Positions 1 through 8,263 of a stretch of 37,359 bases of DNA are shown one piece after another (within the stretch, counting starts at the first letter, position 1; every line of letters starts with the position of its first letter). Under the pieces are notes generated by a model that was not told the origin of the DNA, ran no database searches, and saw only the letters and a program-made list of their open reading frames with translations. A program made the position numbers and the translations under genes. The stretch lies in NCBI RefSeq assembly GCF_003399625.1, contig NZ_NBXA01000050.1, positions 1-37,359 of the forward strand. Reading direction: 5' to 3'. This DNA comes from Subtercola boreus (GTDB lineage: Bacteria > Actinomycetota > Actinomycetes > Actinomycetales > Microbacteriaceae).

Positions 1-60
1 GCCCTTCCGGGCCACCGCCACGACGTCATCACGGAACTCTTTCGGATATGCCTTTGCCAT
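1..60 (-). CDS. IS3-family transposase OrfA, N-terminal fragment cut by window edge
   Basis: The reverse strand reads an ATG at 60 followed by 19 codons containing YPKEFRDDVVAVARKG, the typical opening of actinobacterial IS3-family OrfA proteins. OrfA is the helix-turn-helix DNA-binding half of the transposase and is normally about 100 residues, so only the head is present. A ribosome binding site (GGAAGGATG) precedes the start. The gene runs off the left edge. It is in the same orientation as the OrfB fragment at the right edge, but joining the two edges does not give a continuous OrfA frame. Confidence 0.75.
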   Translation of the reverse strand, partial: MAKAYPKEFRDDVVAVARKG

Positions 61-407
61 AACTGACATCCTTCCAGCGAGAATCAAATCTCACAGATCA
101 GATGACAACCGAACTCTGGGCAGACCCAGGTGACTACCCCTCTGGGTCGTTCTCATCCCTTCATCCCGGCGGGCAGAATCCGGTACGAGGTGTGCCGCGA
201 TTGTTCGTATAGCGGACGGGAAACGCGGAGAGCTTCTTTGCCAAAATGGTTTGGCATTTTTCTGCCCGGTGTTCTCGCAGCGGGCTGAGGAGAGTCTGAG
301 GTCTGGGTGCTGTTGCTTGGAACCGTCATGTGGGGATGCTGATGGGGAGGTGTTCCTGCTGCGAGTATGAGTCGCTGACTATTTCTATTTTTTGACGAAG
401 GATCATC
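61..407. other. Intergenic region after the IS3 head; no gene supported
   Basis: About 350 bases without a convincing gene. The first 60-90 bases should hold the IS3 left end, but I could not identify a terminal repeat matching the right-end sequence near 36454. A small terminator-like hairpin lies at 239-261. The open frames crossing this stretch have the composition of antisense shadows. A ribosome binding site (GAAGGA, 397-402) for the next gene is at the right end. Confidence 0.5.
239..261 (+). terminator. Rho-independent terminator-like hairpin
   Basis: TGCCAAA at 239-245 pairs perfectly with TTTGGCA at 250-256 across a 4-base loop (ATGG), followed by five T residues. This is the standard intrinsic-terminator layout for plus-strand transcription, although the 7-bp stem is short. 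No intact plus-strand gene lies upstream, so it may terminate transcripts entering from the IS side or from a lost gene. Confidence 0.5.
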
Positions 408-890
408 ATGACTATGCCTCCCCCGCCCTCTCAACCGGTGATGCCCTCGAAGGGGCCGGTGCCGTTGTGGGCGCCGTATTACGGTGCCCCGTTCGGTGTT
501 GCGGTTCGTCGGGTGTTCCAGAAGTACGCAACGTTCTCTGGGCGTGCTGGCCGGGCAGAGTTTTGGTGGTGGTACCTCGTGACCGTTTTGGTGACCGTCG
601 TGTTGAACATCATCACGGCCGCGACAGGCAGTAACCAGATGCGTGCAGATGGCAGCATGACCGGGTACACCGGCGCTGGTATCGTCGTCGCGATCATCAC
701 CGTGATCTGGGGTCTGGCGACGATCATCCCGACCCTGGCCGTTTCGGTACGGCGCCTTCATGACACCAATCACGCCGGCTGGTGGGTCCTGATCGGTCTG
801 ATCCCGATCGTTGGCGCGATCATTCTGCTGGTGTTCTACCTCACCGCAGCCAAACCTGAGGGTGCCCGCTTCGACCAAGCCGCCAACTGA
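408..890 (+). CDS. DUF805 family membrane protein
   Basis: A 160-residue membrane protein. A proline-rich N-terminus of about 35 residues precedes the DUF805 signature: a tract with SGRAGRAEFWWWYL, then hydrophobic segments (about 50-65, 85-110 and 120-142) and the conserved SVRRLHDTNHAGWW before the last helix. DUF805 proteins are small integral membrane proteins of unknown function (YhaH type). The ATG at 408 has GAAGGA five bases upstream. A hairpin at 908-949 follows, so the gene looks monocistronic. It is a passenger rather than a recognised transfer gene. Confidence 0.88.
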   Translation: MTMPPPPSQPVMPSKGPVPLWAPYYGAPFGVAVRRVFQKYATFSGRAGRAEFWWWYLVTVLVTVVLNIITAATGSNQMRADGSMTGYTGAGIVVAIITVIWGLATIIPTLAVSVRRLHDTNHAGWWVLIGLIPIVGAIILLVFYLTAAKPEGARFDQAAN

Positions 891-907
891 AACACAGCGC
901 GTAATAC

Positions 908-949
908 ACAGCCCGTCCCCGGTGTCGAAGAGCACTAGGGTCGGGCTGT
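908..949. terminator. Stem-loop downstream of the DUF805 gene
   Basis: The sequence 908-919 pairs with 938-949 as a 12-bp stem with one mismatch (ACAGCCCG against CGGGCTGT plus three more G-C pairs) around an 18-base loop. It starts 18 bases after the DUF805 stop codon and lies between convergent genes. No strong T tract follows, so termination strength is uncertain. Confidence 0.45.
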
Positions 950-1065
950 TGTCGTTACCGGCCTTCGCAGTGCTGCAGGTGGGGGTGACCCTGCCGCCCC
1001 CCCGCTCCCCCGCTTCCCCGCTTCGGCCGATGTCGGACCGGCGCGGAAGTGGTCTGAGGGGTCCG

Positions 1066-1458
1066 TTATCTAATGGGCTGGTTGTGGTGCCGGAGGGTTT
1101 GGTAGTGGGTGTACATGTCGCGGGTTTCGATGCCGGTCTGGTCGTGCCAGTCCCACATTGCCTTGTACAGGTCCTCGCCCTGGAGCCCTCCCGCATACAG
1201 GTCCTCAGCAATTGTTTTTGCGGCCACAGTATTCTTACGCCCCGGCCGCCCAATGGCGGGCGGTTTTGTGGTGTCCGGTTGGCTGTTTCGCCGGTTGAGG
1301 ATGAGGCGGGTGACGTACGCGGTCATCACGGAAAGCGCCACAACGAGCCCTGTTCGGAACCGTCTCGGCCGCGCATCTTCGTCTAACACTTTTGCGTACA
1401 CGTTTGCGCCTCTCTCCCGGTCTTTGATCGTAATCGCCCCTGCGCAACAGTCGGCCAT
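1066..1458 (-). CDS. Hypothetical protein with one possible membrane segment
   Basis: A 130-residue open frame I do not recognise. It has a charged N-terminus, one moderately hydrophobic stretch (residues about 36-56, TGLVVALSVMTAYVTRLIL), a basic linker with GRPGRK, and a C-terminal part rich in Trp, Tyr and His (AMWDWHDQTG). The ATG at 1458 lacks a strong ribosome binding site. It converges with the DUF805 gene. Residue usage is protein-like and better than the frames opposite it, but the gene remains only probable. Confidence 0.5.
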   Translation of the reverse strand: MADCCAGAITIKDRERGANVYAKVLDEDARPRRFRTGLVVALSVMTAYVTRLILNRRNSQPDTTKPPAIGRPGRKNTVAAKTIAEDLYAGGLQGEDLYKAMWDWHDQTGIETRDMYTHYQTLRHHNQPIR

Positions 1459-1706
1459 CAGCGCCTAGCTTGGCCGTCCACCGGAACGTGTTTTTCGCTT
1501 ACCCCACGTCGCTCTCAGGGAGTCCGTGCACAGGTCACACCATCATGGGTCGCGGGTGCGCAGAGTGAGGTGACGGTGTGGCCTGTGTGCGGGCGGGCGG
1601 TTGGGGTCCCGCTGTCACCCTGTGGGCAGGATGAGCCCGAAGAGAGCTCGTGCTGTCCACAGGTTGTCAGGGGGTCGCACACCCAACGCCTGCTCTTGCA
1701 GGAGTG

Positions 1707-2021
1707 TTACTCGCTGGCCTCGTCCGGTGAGGGTGCTGTGTTACGCGGGGTGCGGCGCGTTTTCGGTGGGGTACCTGTTTTGAGCGGGGGTCGAACGCCG
1801 GTGGCACGCAGTTCTTTGTCGCTCCACCCGGACGTGATCGCGTCAGCCCATGCTCTGGCGTGAGCGTCGCGAGCGTCCTTGAGGGCTTGCTCTGCGGCGT
1901 CGACAGCGTTCGTGGCGCCGACCAGGGTTCGGACGGCGGTCACGCGGCGTTCGGTGGTTTCGGTGAGGAGTTCGCGTGCGACGCGAACGGCGTGTTCAGG
2001 ATCGAGTTTCGGATCAGTCAT
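1707..2021 (-). CDS. Hypothetical small alpha-helical protein next to oriT
   Basis: Taking the ATG at 2021 (MTDPKLDPEH) gives 104 residues. The longer frame back to 2135 adds a tail overlapping the presumed oriT side, and I consider it non-coding. The protein is largely helical and Ala/Glu/Arg-rich (ERRVTAVRTLVGATNAVDAAEQALKDAR, split by no helix breakers), followed by AWADAITSGWSDKELRATG and a basic proline/threonine tail. This suggests a coiled coil plus a small helix-turn-helix-like segment. It is divergent from mobC across the oriT candidate, a position often held by small transfer accessory genes. Function unknown. Confidence 0.6.
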   Translation of the reverse strand: MTDPKLDPEHAVRVARELLTETTERRVTAVRTLVGATNAVDAAEQALKDARDAHARAWADAITSGWSDKELRATGVRPPLKTGTPPKTRRTPRNTAPSPDEASE

Positions 2022-2143
2022 GCCTGCCACATTAACGGAGTCGCGAAGCGACGGGCGCTCCCCCACGAACCTTCGTACGACCGGAAGCCGATCGGAGTGG
2101 AACGCGGGGCTAACAGAGGAGTATTTTTGAAGCAAGCTGTCCG

Positions 2144-2231
2144 TTTACCGCTGGTAAATGGCTTGCCGGGCTGGCGCTGCGCTTGGACGGGCTGCAATAC
2201 TTGGCGTATTGGTCCCCGCCTGGGGGGCGGG
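2144..2231. other. Candidate origin of transfer (oriT) with three inverted repeats
   Basis: The stretch immediately upstream of the mobC-relaxase pair holds three tightly spaced perfect inverted repeats: TTTACC-GCT-GGTAAA (2144-2158), CAATAC-TTGGC-GTATTG (2195-2211) and CCCGCC-TGGGG-GGCGGG (2215-2231). MOBP relaxases nick next to such repeats, and oriT commonly sits beside the relaxase gene. I cannot name the nic site. The divergent small gene on the left and mobC on the right frame the region as non-coding. Confidence 0.5.
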
Positions 2232-2269
2232 TTCGCTGCGCTGGCAGTGTGAAGCGGTGGCGGGGAAGG

Positions 2270-2680
2270 GTGGTGGTCCACATTTCGGATTTGAGCCCGA
2301 GGCGTTTGTTTGCGCGGAAGCGTCGTGAGAATGCCCCGGATGGTGCACGGGAGAAGTATTACCGGGTGTACGTGACCGCTGAGGAAGATGCGCAGTTGCA
2401 GGCCCGTGCCGCGGTTGCGGGTGACATCACGGTTCCGCGGTTGCTGTTCGAGTCGGCGATGAATGCGCAGGTCCGGACGGACGCGGAGTGGAAGAGCGCG
2501 GTTGCTGAGTTGATGCAGGTTCGTGCGGACCTTGGCCGGATGTCATCGAACCTGAACCAGTTGGCGAAGTTCGCGAACACGGAGGGCCAGTTCCCCGCGC
2601 AGGTCGAAGAGTTCCGGGTGTTGTTCGTGGCGTTGGTGCCGCAGATTTCGGCGGCGTGCAGGGCGGTCGCTGGGCAATGA
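2270..2680 (+). CDS. MobC-like relaxosome accessory protein
   Basis: This resembles plasmid mobilization protein MobC, which binds oriT and helps the relaxase open the strands. From a GTG at 2270 it is 136 residues. A basic N-terminus (RRLFARKRREN) leads into a ribbon-helix-helix-like segment (YYRVYVTAEEDAQLQARAA), then a helical C-terminus with the MobC hallmark NLNQLAKFANTEG (about residues 103-115). The frame is open back to 2183, but that part overlaps the oriT repeats. GTG codons at 2270 and 2273 follow GGGGAAGG closely, so the exact start is unsure. The stop overlaps the relaxase ATG (ATGA), implying translational coupling. Confidence 0.78.
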   Translation: MVVHISDLSPRRLFARKRRENAPDGAREKYYRVYVTAEEDAQLQARAAVAGDITVPRLLFESAMNAQVRTDAEWKSAVAELMQVRADLGRMSSNLNQLAKFANTEGQFPAQVEEFRVLFVALVPQISAACRAVAGQ

Positions 2681-4410
2681 TGCCGAACGTGACGTACGGC
2701 GCGGACATGGGGGGCCTGATGAGGTACCTCGTGGGGGAAGGGCGTGCGAACGAGCACACCGAACAGCACCTCATCGCTGGGAATGCCGCGATCATGGCGC
2801 AGTACGGATACGAGGTTCTGGACCGGAACGCGGCAGTAGCAATCGCGGCCGATCTGGATGAACCGAGGCAGGTGTTCGGCACGCAGGTTCGCCGGTCCGT
2901 GAAGCAGTTCGACCCGGCCACCGGGGAGCCTGTCATTGACCCGATGACAGGTCGGCAAGCGGCTGTGAAGCAGGACGCGAATGTTTGGCACTGCTCGCTA
3001 TCGCTGAGCGCAGAGGAAGGGCATCTCACGGACGAAAAGTGGGGTCTGATCGCGACGGACTTTGTGAACCGGATGGGGTTTGCGGGCGACGATATTGGTA
3101 AGGCTGATGCCCGGTGGGTGGCGGTGCGTCACGGGGACTCTAAGGCCGGTAACGACCACATCCATATAGCCGTTTCGCTGGTCCGCGAGGACGGCACGAA
3201 AGCGCACATCCCGTACGACAAACGCCTCTCCCAGACGGTGACCCGGGACCTGGAACGAGTGCACGGTTTAGTTGAGCTGCACCCCGAGGGACGGGAGCTT
3301 GGAGAGCGCGGCATCGTGCCCGGCGCCCGCGAAGCGGCGCAGAAGCGGGACGCCGTAGAACCGGACGTCCGCCGGTTGGAACGAAGCGTGCGTGCGGCCG
3401 CGTCAGCGTCCAACGATGAGGGTGAATTCGTTCGCCGGTTGCGTGCTGAGGGGCTGCTTGTGCGGCCGCGTTTCGCGGTCGGCCGGAACGACGTTGTGCA
3501 GGGCTACACCGTGGCGCTACGACCACAAAAGGATGAGCCTGTGCGGTGGCACGGCGGCGGCACGCTGGCACGCGACCTGACGCTCCCGCAGCTATGTAAC
3601 GGGTGGCCCGACGAACCCGGCCAAGCGTCAGACGCCGCAGCTGAGTGGCGTGCCACGGCGAAGAACCCGTGGAAGTACGAACCCGTCAAACCCGGCCGCG
3701 AAACGGCCACCCCAGCCCCGGCCCTGTTCGAGGAATACGCAGCCGACATGACACGCCTGCACGAGTACATCCAGCGGGTAGACCCGGCCGATAAAGCAAC
3801 CTGGGCGCACGTCGCCCGCGACACAGCCGGCGCCTATGCGGCATGGTCCAGGCGGCTTGAACCGACTCCCGGGCCGCTTGCTGACGCTGCGCGTTCGCTT
3901 GCGAGATCCGCGCACCTCCGAGCCCACGAAACGACGCCCCGACCGGTGAGGATGCCGGCCATGGCCGGGACGACGGCGCTCATTTTGCAGGCTGCCGCGA
4001 AGGGCAATAACGCGGCCGCGGAGTTGTTGCTGTTCAGGCAGCTTGCGGTGACGAGTAATGCGCTGATGAGCGCGCACGCGGCTGCGAAGGATGCTCGCCG
4101 TTCGATTGAGCTCGCAGCGACATTACGGGGACAGCTCGCCGGGGTCCGCGACGATTACAAAGGCGTCATCCGAGAATATACGGCCTCTGCTGCCGCTGAG
4201 AAAGCGGCTGCGAATGAGCGGGCGTGGGAAGCGTTACCGGAAGAATTTAAGGACATCAGACGCATGTCGCAGGCGAACTTCCCGGTCGGTAGCCCGGTCC
4301 CAACGAAGCTCACGCCAAGCGAGCGCCAAGAACAGGCAGACCTGTTGGACGTCCGTGCGCGTCAGGCCCGCACCCAGCGCGGTACCGACCGTGATGGCTA
4401 CGGCCGATAA
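2677..4410 (+). CDS. MOBP-type relaxase / mobilization nuclease
   Basis: This 577-residue protein should cleave one strand at oriT, stay covalently bound to the 5' end and pilot the DNA into the recipient. It opens with PNVTYGADMGGLMRYLVGEG and NEHTEQHLIAG, characteristic of actinobacterial MOBP relaxases. The metal-binding motif appears as WVAVRHGD with GNDHIHIAVSLV (histidines at about 152, 161 and 163). The catalytic tyrosine is probably Tyr7 or Tyr17; sequence alone does not decide. The C-terminal half is charged and helical and may bind accessory or coupling proteins. ATGs at 2677 and 2680 overlap the mobC stop. A helical protein gene follows 52 bases downstream. Confidence 0.9.
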   Translation: MMPNVTYGADMGGLMRYLVGEGRANEHTEQHLIAGNAAIMAQYGYEVLDRNAAVAIAADLDEPRQVFGTQVRRSVKQFDPATGEPVIDPMTGRQAAVKQDANVWHCSLSLSAEEGHLTDEKWGLIATDFVNRMGFAGDDIGKADARWVAVRHGDSKAGNDHIHIAVSLVREDGTKAHIPYDKRLSQTVTRDLERVHGLVELHPEGRELGERGIVPGAREAAQKRDAVEPDVRRLERSVRAAASASNDEGEFVRRLRAEGLLVRPRFAVGRNDVVQGYTVALRPQKDEPVRWHGGGTLARDLTLPQLCNGWPDEPGQASDAAAEWRATAKNPWKYEPVKPGRETATPAPALFEEYAADMTRLHEYIQRVDPADKATWAHVARDTAGAYAAWSRRLEPTPGPLADAARSLARSAHLRAHETTPRPVRMPAMAGTTALILQAAAKGNNAAAELLLFRQLAVTSNALMSAHAAAKDARRSIELAATLRGQLAGVRDDYKGVIREYTASAAAEKAAANERAWEALPEEFKDIRRMSQANFPVGSPVPTKLTPSERQEQADLLDVRARQARTQRGTDRDGYGR

Positions 4411-4462
4411 CCGCTCTCAGCCCCCGCACGTCATACACAAAACAGGAAGCAGGTACACGCTG

Positions 4463-5791
4463 ATGAGTGATCACGATGAGGTTGGCCAGGAGGTCGGCCA
4501 GCACGCCCGGGTGGCGCTCACGATCGCGTTGCAGATGGGCGAGAAGTTCGCTCGCCTCCGAGAAGAAATGTCCCGGAACACCCAAACCCGATCCGCGGCC
4601 GAAGCCCGGGAACTGTCGGCAAGGTTCGACGCGGAACGCGCCGCAGCACGGGCGACATTGCAGGTCGTAGACAAGCCGGAGTGGTGGGACAAAGCCACCG
4701 TCCAGGATGTTGCGAGGGTTACTGAAACGGCGCAGGCGTGGAAGACTCACGACCCGGCTGCCGCGCACGCCGCAGCGGTTGTGCAGCGCGAAGTTCTCAA
4801 CCGGTACGGGGTAGACACGACAGTGTTGCAAGCCGCCGCCCGGGAAGGCCGGACGGAGCTTGACCGCGCCAAAGAATGGGCCACAAACCAGGCCCCCAAG
4901 TATTACCACCGGCAGGACGAGGACCGCCTCACGATGCGGGTCGGCGACAGCACCGTCCCTGACGCATCAGCGGAACGGGCGCTGATCACCGACTACAGGG
5001 CCGCCCTCGCCGGCGACACCGACCGGATAGAGCTCAGCACCGCCGAGGAATGGAAACGATCAACCGACCCGGAAGGGTTTTCGGATTACCGGGTGCAGAC
5101 CAGCATCGACTGGTCCGACACCGGCCACGCCCAAACCGTCGACCCCGCGGCCGCGCAGGCGGTTCGTGCGGCTCTGGTTGAGGAATGGAAAGACACCGTT
5201 GCCCCGGAACGCGCCCGGGCAGGGGATGACCTCACCGAGGCGCAACTACTGATCGCGGAAGCAGACCGCATCGACCGCAGCAACACCGCCCGCACCTACG
5301 ACGCCCCGGTGGACGGTTCAGCCGATGTGGACAACGGGCGGGCGGTCATGGCCGCGGACCTCGAAGCCCGCGCCGACGACTACGACCGGGACGCGGGCCA
5401 AGGCGGCACCGACACGCACACCCCGGCCCAGCTCCAAGAACTCGCCGCCGACGCCCGCGCCCAAGCACAACTCTTCCGAGACACCCCAGCACCCCAAAAC
5501 ACCGCCCAGAGCGCGCACAGCACGAATGCGCCGGAGCAGTCCAGCGCACCCGCTAGGGAGGCTGGTGAGGTCGCTTACGACAGCGCCGAGCGGCGGCAGG
5601 CAATGATCCATGCCATGGAGGCCAAAGGGGTCCCGCCTCAGCTGATCGAGGCGCGGATGAGCGCCGACAGTGCGCACGCGACTCCGGCCAGCACCGCTGT
5701 CACCTCGAAAGCTCCAATGAGTAGCATTCCCAAAACCCGGCCGAGCAAACAAGCCGGGCACGGCGCTGACCGGAGCGATCTCGGCCGCTAA
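4463..5791 (+). CDS. Helical, low-complexity protein co-transcribed with the relaxase
   Basis: A 442-residue protein from the ATG at 4463 (MSDHDEVGQEVGQHAR), preceded by AGCAGG. An in-frame ATG at 4394 inside the relaxase end has no ribosome binding site. It is Ala/Arg/Glu/Asp-rich and predicted helical throughout: about residues 1-90 form amphipathic helices, the middle has Trp-containing segments (KPEWWDKATVQDVARV), and the last 130 residues are rich in Ala, Thr, Pro and Ser. I recognise no enzymatic motif. Similar helical proteins follow relaxase genes in actinobacterial elements. A structural or relaxosome-docking role is inferred only from position. Confidence 0.72.
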   Translation: MSDHDEVGQEVGQHARVALTIALQMGEKFARLREEMSRNTQTRSAAEARELSARFDAERAAARATLQVVDKPEWWDKATVQDVARVTETAQAWKTHDPAAAHAAAVVQREVLNRYGVDTTVLQAAAREGRTELDRAKEWATNQAPKYYHRQDEDRLTMRVGDSTVPDASAERALITDYRAALAGDTDRIELSTAEEWKRSTDPEGFSDYRVQTSIDWSDTGHAQTVDPAAAQAVRAALVEEWKDTVAPERARAGDDLTEAQLLIAEADRIDRSNTARTYDAPVDGSADVDNGRAVMAADLEARADDYDRDAGQGGTDTHTPAQLQELAADARAQAQLFRDTPAPQNTAQSAHSTNAPEQSSAPAREAGEVAYDSAERRQAMIHAMEAKGVPPQLIEARMSADSAHATPASTAVTSKAPMSSIPKTRPSKQAGHGADRSDLGR

Positions 5792-5800
5792 AACCCCGCA

Positions 5801-5848
5801 GACAACATGAAAGGGACGCACCGGTTGGTGCGTCCCTTTCATGTTGTC
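5801..5848. terminator. Perfect 22-bp hairpin, bidirectional terminator between convergent operons
   Basis: Positions 5801-5822 (GACAACATGAAAGGGACGCA plus CC) are the exact reverse complement of 5827-5848, with a 4-base loop GGTT. It starts ten bases after the plus-strand stop and touches the stop codon of the minus-strand DUF4913 gene. A-rich and T-rich stem segments would serve each direction. It marks the end of both the relaxase operon and the long T4SS operon. Confidence 0.8.
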
Positions 5849-6358
5849 TCAGGCAGTCGGCTGAGGTGAGGTATCACTTTGGGGTGGGAGCTGTGTGTAC
5901 AACGCCGGTTGCATATCAGGCGGGAAAGCCCCATCCGTCGGCGACGTGTACGGCAATGGATCACCTATCCGGTTTTCGTCGGTCGAGTCCGCGAACGGCC
6001 CCTCCGGGGACAGCAAGATTGTCATGTGAGGGTCGCAGTGGCTGATCCACCACAAACTCATCCCCGCCTTCTCGTCCTGACGTGCCGCCTCCCACGCCCG
6101 CCACAGTGCCTCTATCCGCTGCTGGGCCTCTTTGCTTGACCACCATGCCGCCTTCCACCTCATCCCCCCGCCGGTGCCCTGCGCGATGACACGACGCCGA
6201 TACGTGGTGATGAGCTGCTTCCGCACGAATTCATCCGCCGACCCGAAATGTGTCGTAACCGCCTCATCCGTCTTTTTTTCCGGTGTGGCCGCAACGGGTG
6301 CCGAAGGTGTTTCGGTGTCCTCGTCGTCGCCGAACGGGCTTGTGTTCGTGTTCGTCAT
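5849..6358 (-). CDS. DUF4913 domain-containing protein
   Basis: A 169-residue protein matching the DUF4913 pattern by eye. A disordered acidic N-terminus (about 1-40) is followed by a Trp-rich core (WKAAWWSSKEAQQRIEALW, then GMSLWWISHCDPHMTILLS) and a proline-rich tail. The core WW...D.H pattern is typical of this family, which is common on actinobacterial conjugative elements next to the coupling protein. Its molecular role is not established. The ATG overlaps the stop of the coupling-protein gene by four bases (ATGA), so it is the last gene of the transfer operon and likely translationally coupled. Confidence 0.85.
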   Translation of the reverse strand: MTNTNTSPFGDDEDTETPSAPVAATPEKKTDEAVTTHFGSADEFVRKQLITTYRRRVIAQGTGGGMRWKAAWWSSKEAQQRIEALWRAWEAARQDEKAGMSLWWISHCDPHMTILLSPEGPFADSTDENRIGDPLPYTSPTDGAFPPDMQPALYTQLPPQSDTSPQPTA

Positions 6359-8205
6359 GACTGCTCTTCATCGTCAGCGGTTGTCGTCCCGGCCGTGGAC
6401 AACGCCGGCACCGGGGTTGCCTCGGCCGCAGGTGCACTCTGGGCGGGGGCGGGGGCACCGTTCTGCTGGTCTTTGATCGAGGTGTTGATCTTCTCGACCA
6501 GAGGTTTCGGGCCGTCAAACCACGGCACCGTGCGGAGCATCGCAGCGCGGGCACCGGAGGACATCATGATCGCCCGGCCCGTCCGCCTACCCTTCTTGGG
6601 CGTCGGCAGGGTTGCGAGTTCGGCTATGTCGAGAATCTTCTCCCGCTTCAACGCCGAGGTCGTTGACCGCACCCCCTTGTTCATGGATGCAGAGGTTGTT
6701 TCGCGGTCGTAACTCCCGATCAGGTCAGACACCATCCCCAAAAACTCGGGCTCAGCGATACCGCCGGCATACAGTTTGATGTTCGCAGCCGACCACAGTT
6801 TCAGCATGCCTTCTTTCCCGAACACCCCGACGCCCTGTGACCAGGACTGGAACACACTCATGATCGGGATTCCCCTAGAGCCGTAATGGGAGTACAGGTC
6901 GGGGAGGTCACGCCACCGGCACACGTTCGCCGCCTCATCGAGCACCCCCAGCATCGGGGTTTGCAGGCGTCCACCGGGTGAGGTTGCGGCGAGTTCTTCG
7001 GCGGCCTCCACCGTCGCGGCCGTCAACGCCAACACCAACGGCCCGGCACTACCCGCGCCCTCCTTGGACAGGCTGTAGAGCGTCCCCGTGGACGGGACGA
7101 ACAGGGCCGGGTCAAACTGAGGCCGCTTATCGGCCGGGCCGGTGGTGTTGACCCAGCGCAGGGTGGTTGAGTCTTTCAGGCACGACGCCATCCGGCGGGC
7201 GGTGGAGTACACCGACCCCCGCTCCCGGTGCTCCAACCGGGTAGCCCCTTGAACGCTCTTAGCCATCAGGGCGTACTCGGACGCCATGAGAATGTCGCCC
7301 GCGGTCTCGTCGCCCGGTTTCGTTGTCCACTCATACACATCAGTGATCGGCCGCCCGTCAATCGCGGCCGCGAGAAGAAAACCGGCGAGCAGTTCCCGGC
7401 CGGAGGGCTCGAAATGCGAATCCGCCCGCGCCCCAACCTCGCTCGACCCGGACGCGAAGTGCTGCGCCAACTTCGCCGCCTTCGTGTCATCGGTGACATA
7501 CGAGAGGGGGTTCCACCACCACGACGCCGGCTCGCCCGCGACCTGTTGCGGGTCGAACACCCACACCCGCCCGCCAGCATCCTTACGGATACCGCGGGTT
7601 GCGTCGAGCACGTCCCGTTTGTTCGAGGTCGTGACGACCGCGCCGGGTGCGTTGATGATCGCAGGGATCACGAACGAGGTGGACTTACCCACCCGGGGGC
7701 CGGCGAGCAGTAAAGTCATGTCCTCGAACGAGCAGAACAGTTTTTGCCCACCCGCCAGCAACGCACCCACCGGGATGCCAAACGAATCCGCAACGCCCAG
7801 ACGTTCCGCTTTCTGTTTCGCTTCCTTCCCGCGCATCTGTGATAGCTCCGGGGCGGTGGCCATGTGCCGGGCCGCCCAGTCCACCTGCGTCCGATGTTTC
7901 TTCCCCGCCGTCTTCGACAGCAGAACCAGAACCGTGAAGAACGCCAACAGGGCACCGATTCCTGACACGATCAGGGTCGCTGTCGCCGGCCACACCAGGT
8001 TGCCTCTGAATACGTCGAGGACGACGGAGAAGAACTCCGACGGGTCCGTACTCATCCCCGCGTTGACCCCATCAACCTGTGATCCGACCCGGACTGCCCC
8101 GTAGATGCTCAACGCAACGATGAGGACCCCGCCGGCGAGCCAGGCGACCCCCATTCCATTGCCCGCCTTGCCAGGCTCTTTTCGCCTGTTATTCATCGTG
8201 CCCAT
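6355..8205 (-). CDS. VirD4/TraG-like type IV coupling protein
   Basis: This 616-residue membrane ATPase should recruit the relaxase-DNA complex to the secretion channel. Two N-terminal membrane helices (about 18-40 and 72-97) precede the nucleotide-binding domain, with Walker A GPRVGKST (169-176) and Walker B MLGVLDEAAN (418-427). Between them lie segments typical of TraG/VirD4 proteins (VFDPQQVAG; SSEVGARADSHFEPSGRELL, an all-alpha-domain region). The C-terminal 60 residues are Ala/Pro-rich and acidic, ending DDEEQS. The ATG at 8205 follows GGAAAGGAC. It is preceded by the VirB4-like gene with a 58-base gap. Confidence 0.93.
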   Translation of the reverse strand: MGTMNNRRKEPGKAGNGMGVAWLAGGVLIVALSIYGAVRVGSQVDGVNAGMSTDPSEFFSVVLDVFRGNLVWPATATLIVSGIGALLAFFTVLVLLSKTAGKKHRTQVDWAARHMATAPELSQMRGKEAKQKAERLGVADSFGIPVGALLAGGQKLFCSFEDMTLLLAGPRVGKSTSFVIPAIINAPGAVVTTSNKRDVLDATRGIRKDAGGRVWVFDPQQVAGEPASWWWNPLSYVTDDTKAAKLAQHFASGSSEVGARADSHFEPSGRELLAGFLLAAAIDGRPITDVYEWTTKPGDETAGDILMASEYALMAKSVQGATRLEHRERGSVYSTARRMASCLKDSTTLRWVNTTGPADKRPQFDPALFVPSTGTLYSLSKEGAGSAGPLVLALTAATVEAAEELAATSPGGRLQTPMLGVLDEAANVCRWRDLPDLYSHYGSRGIPIMSVFQSWSQGVGVFGKEGMLKLWSAANIKLYAGGIAEPEFLGMVSDLIGSYDRETTSASMNKGVRSTTSALKREKILDIAELATLPTPKKGRRTGRAIMMSSGARAAMLRTVPWFDGPKPLVEKINTSIKDQQNGAPAPAQSAPAAEATPVPALSTAGTTTADDEEQS

Positions 8206-8263
8206 GAGCTTGTCCTTTCCGTTGTTAGATCGAATCCGTTTGCCCCGGATGTTCGGTGCACGG

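Noticed and set aside
153-1253. A 366-residue minus-strand frame spanning the DUF805 gene
   Set aside because: Basic, low-complexity composition typical of antisense frames in high-GC DNA; it lies opposite a gene with a clear family match and ribosome binding site.
4091-4462. N-terminal extension of the helical protein gene inside the relaxase gene
   Set aside because: The 124 extra residues are Arg/Ser-rich shadow sequence of the relaxase in another frame; the ATG at 4463 has the better context.
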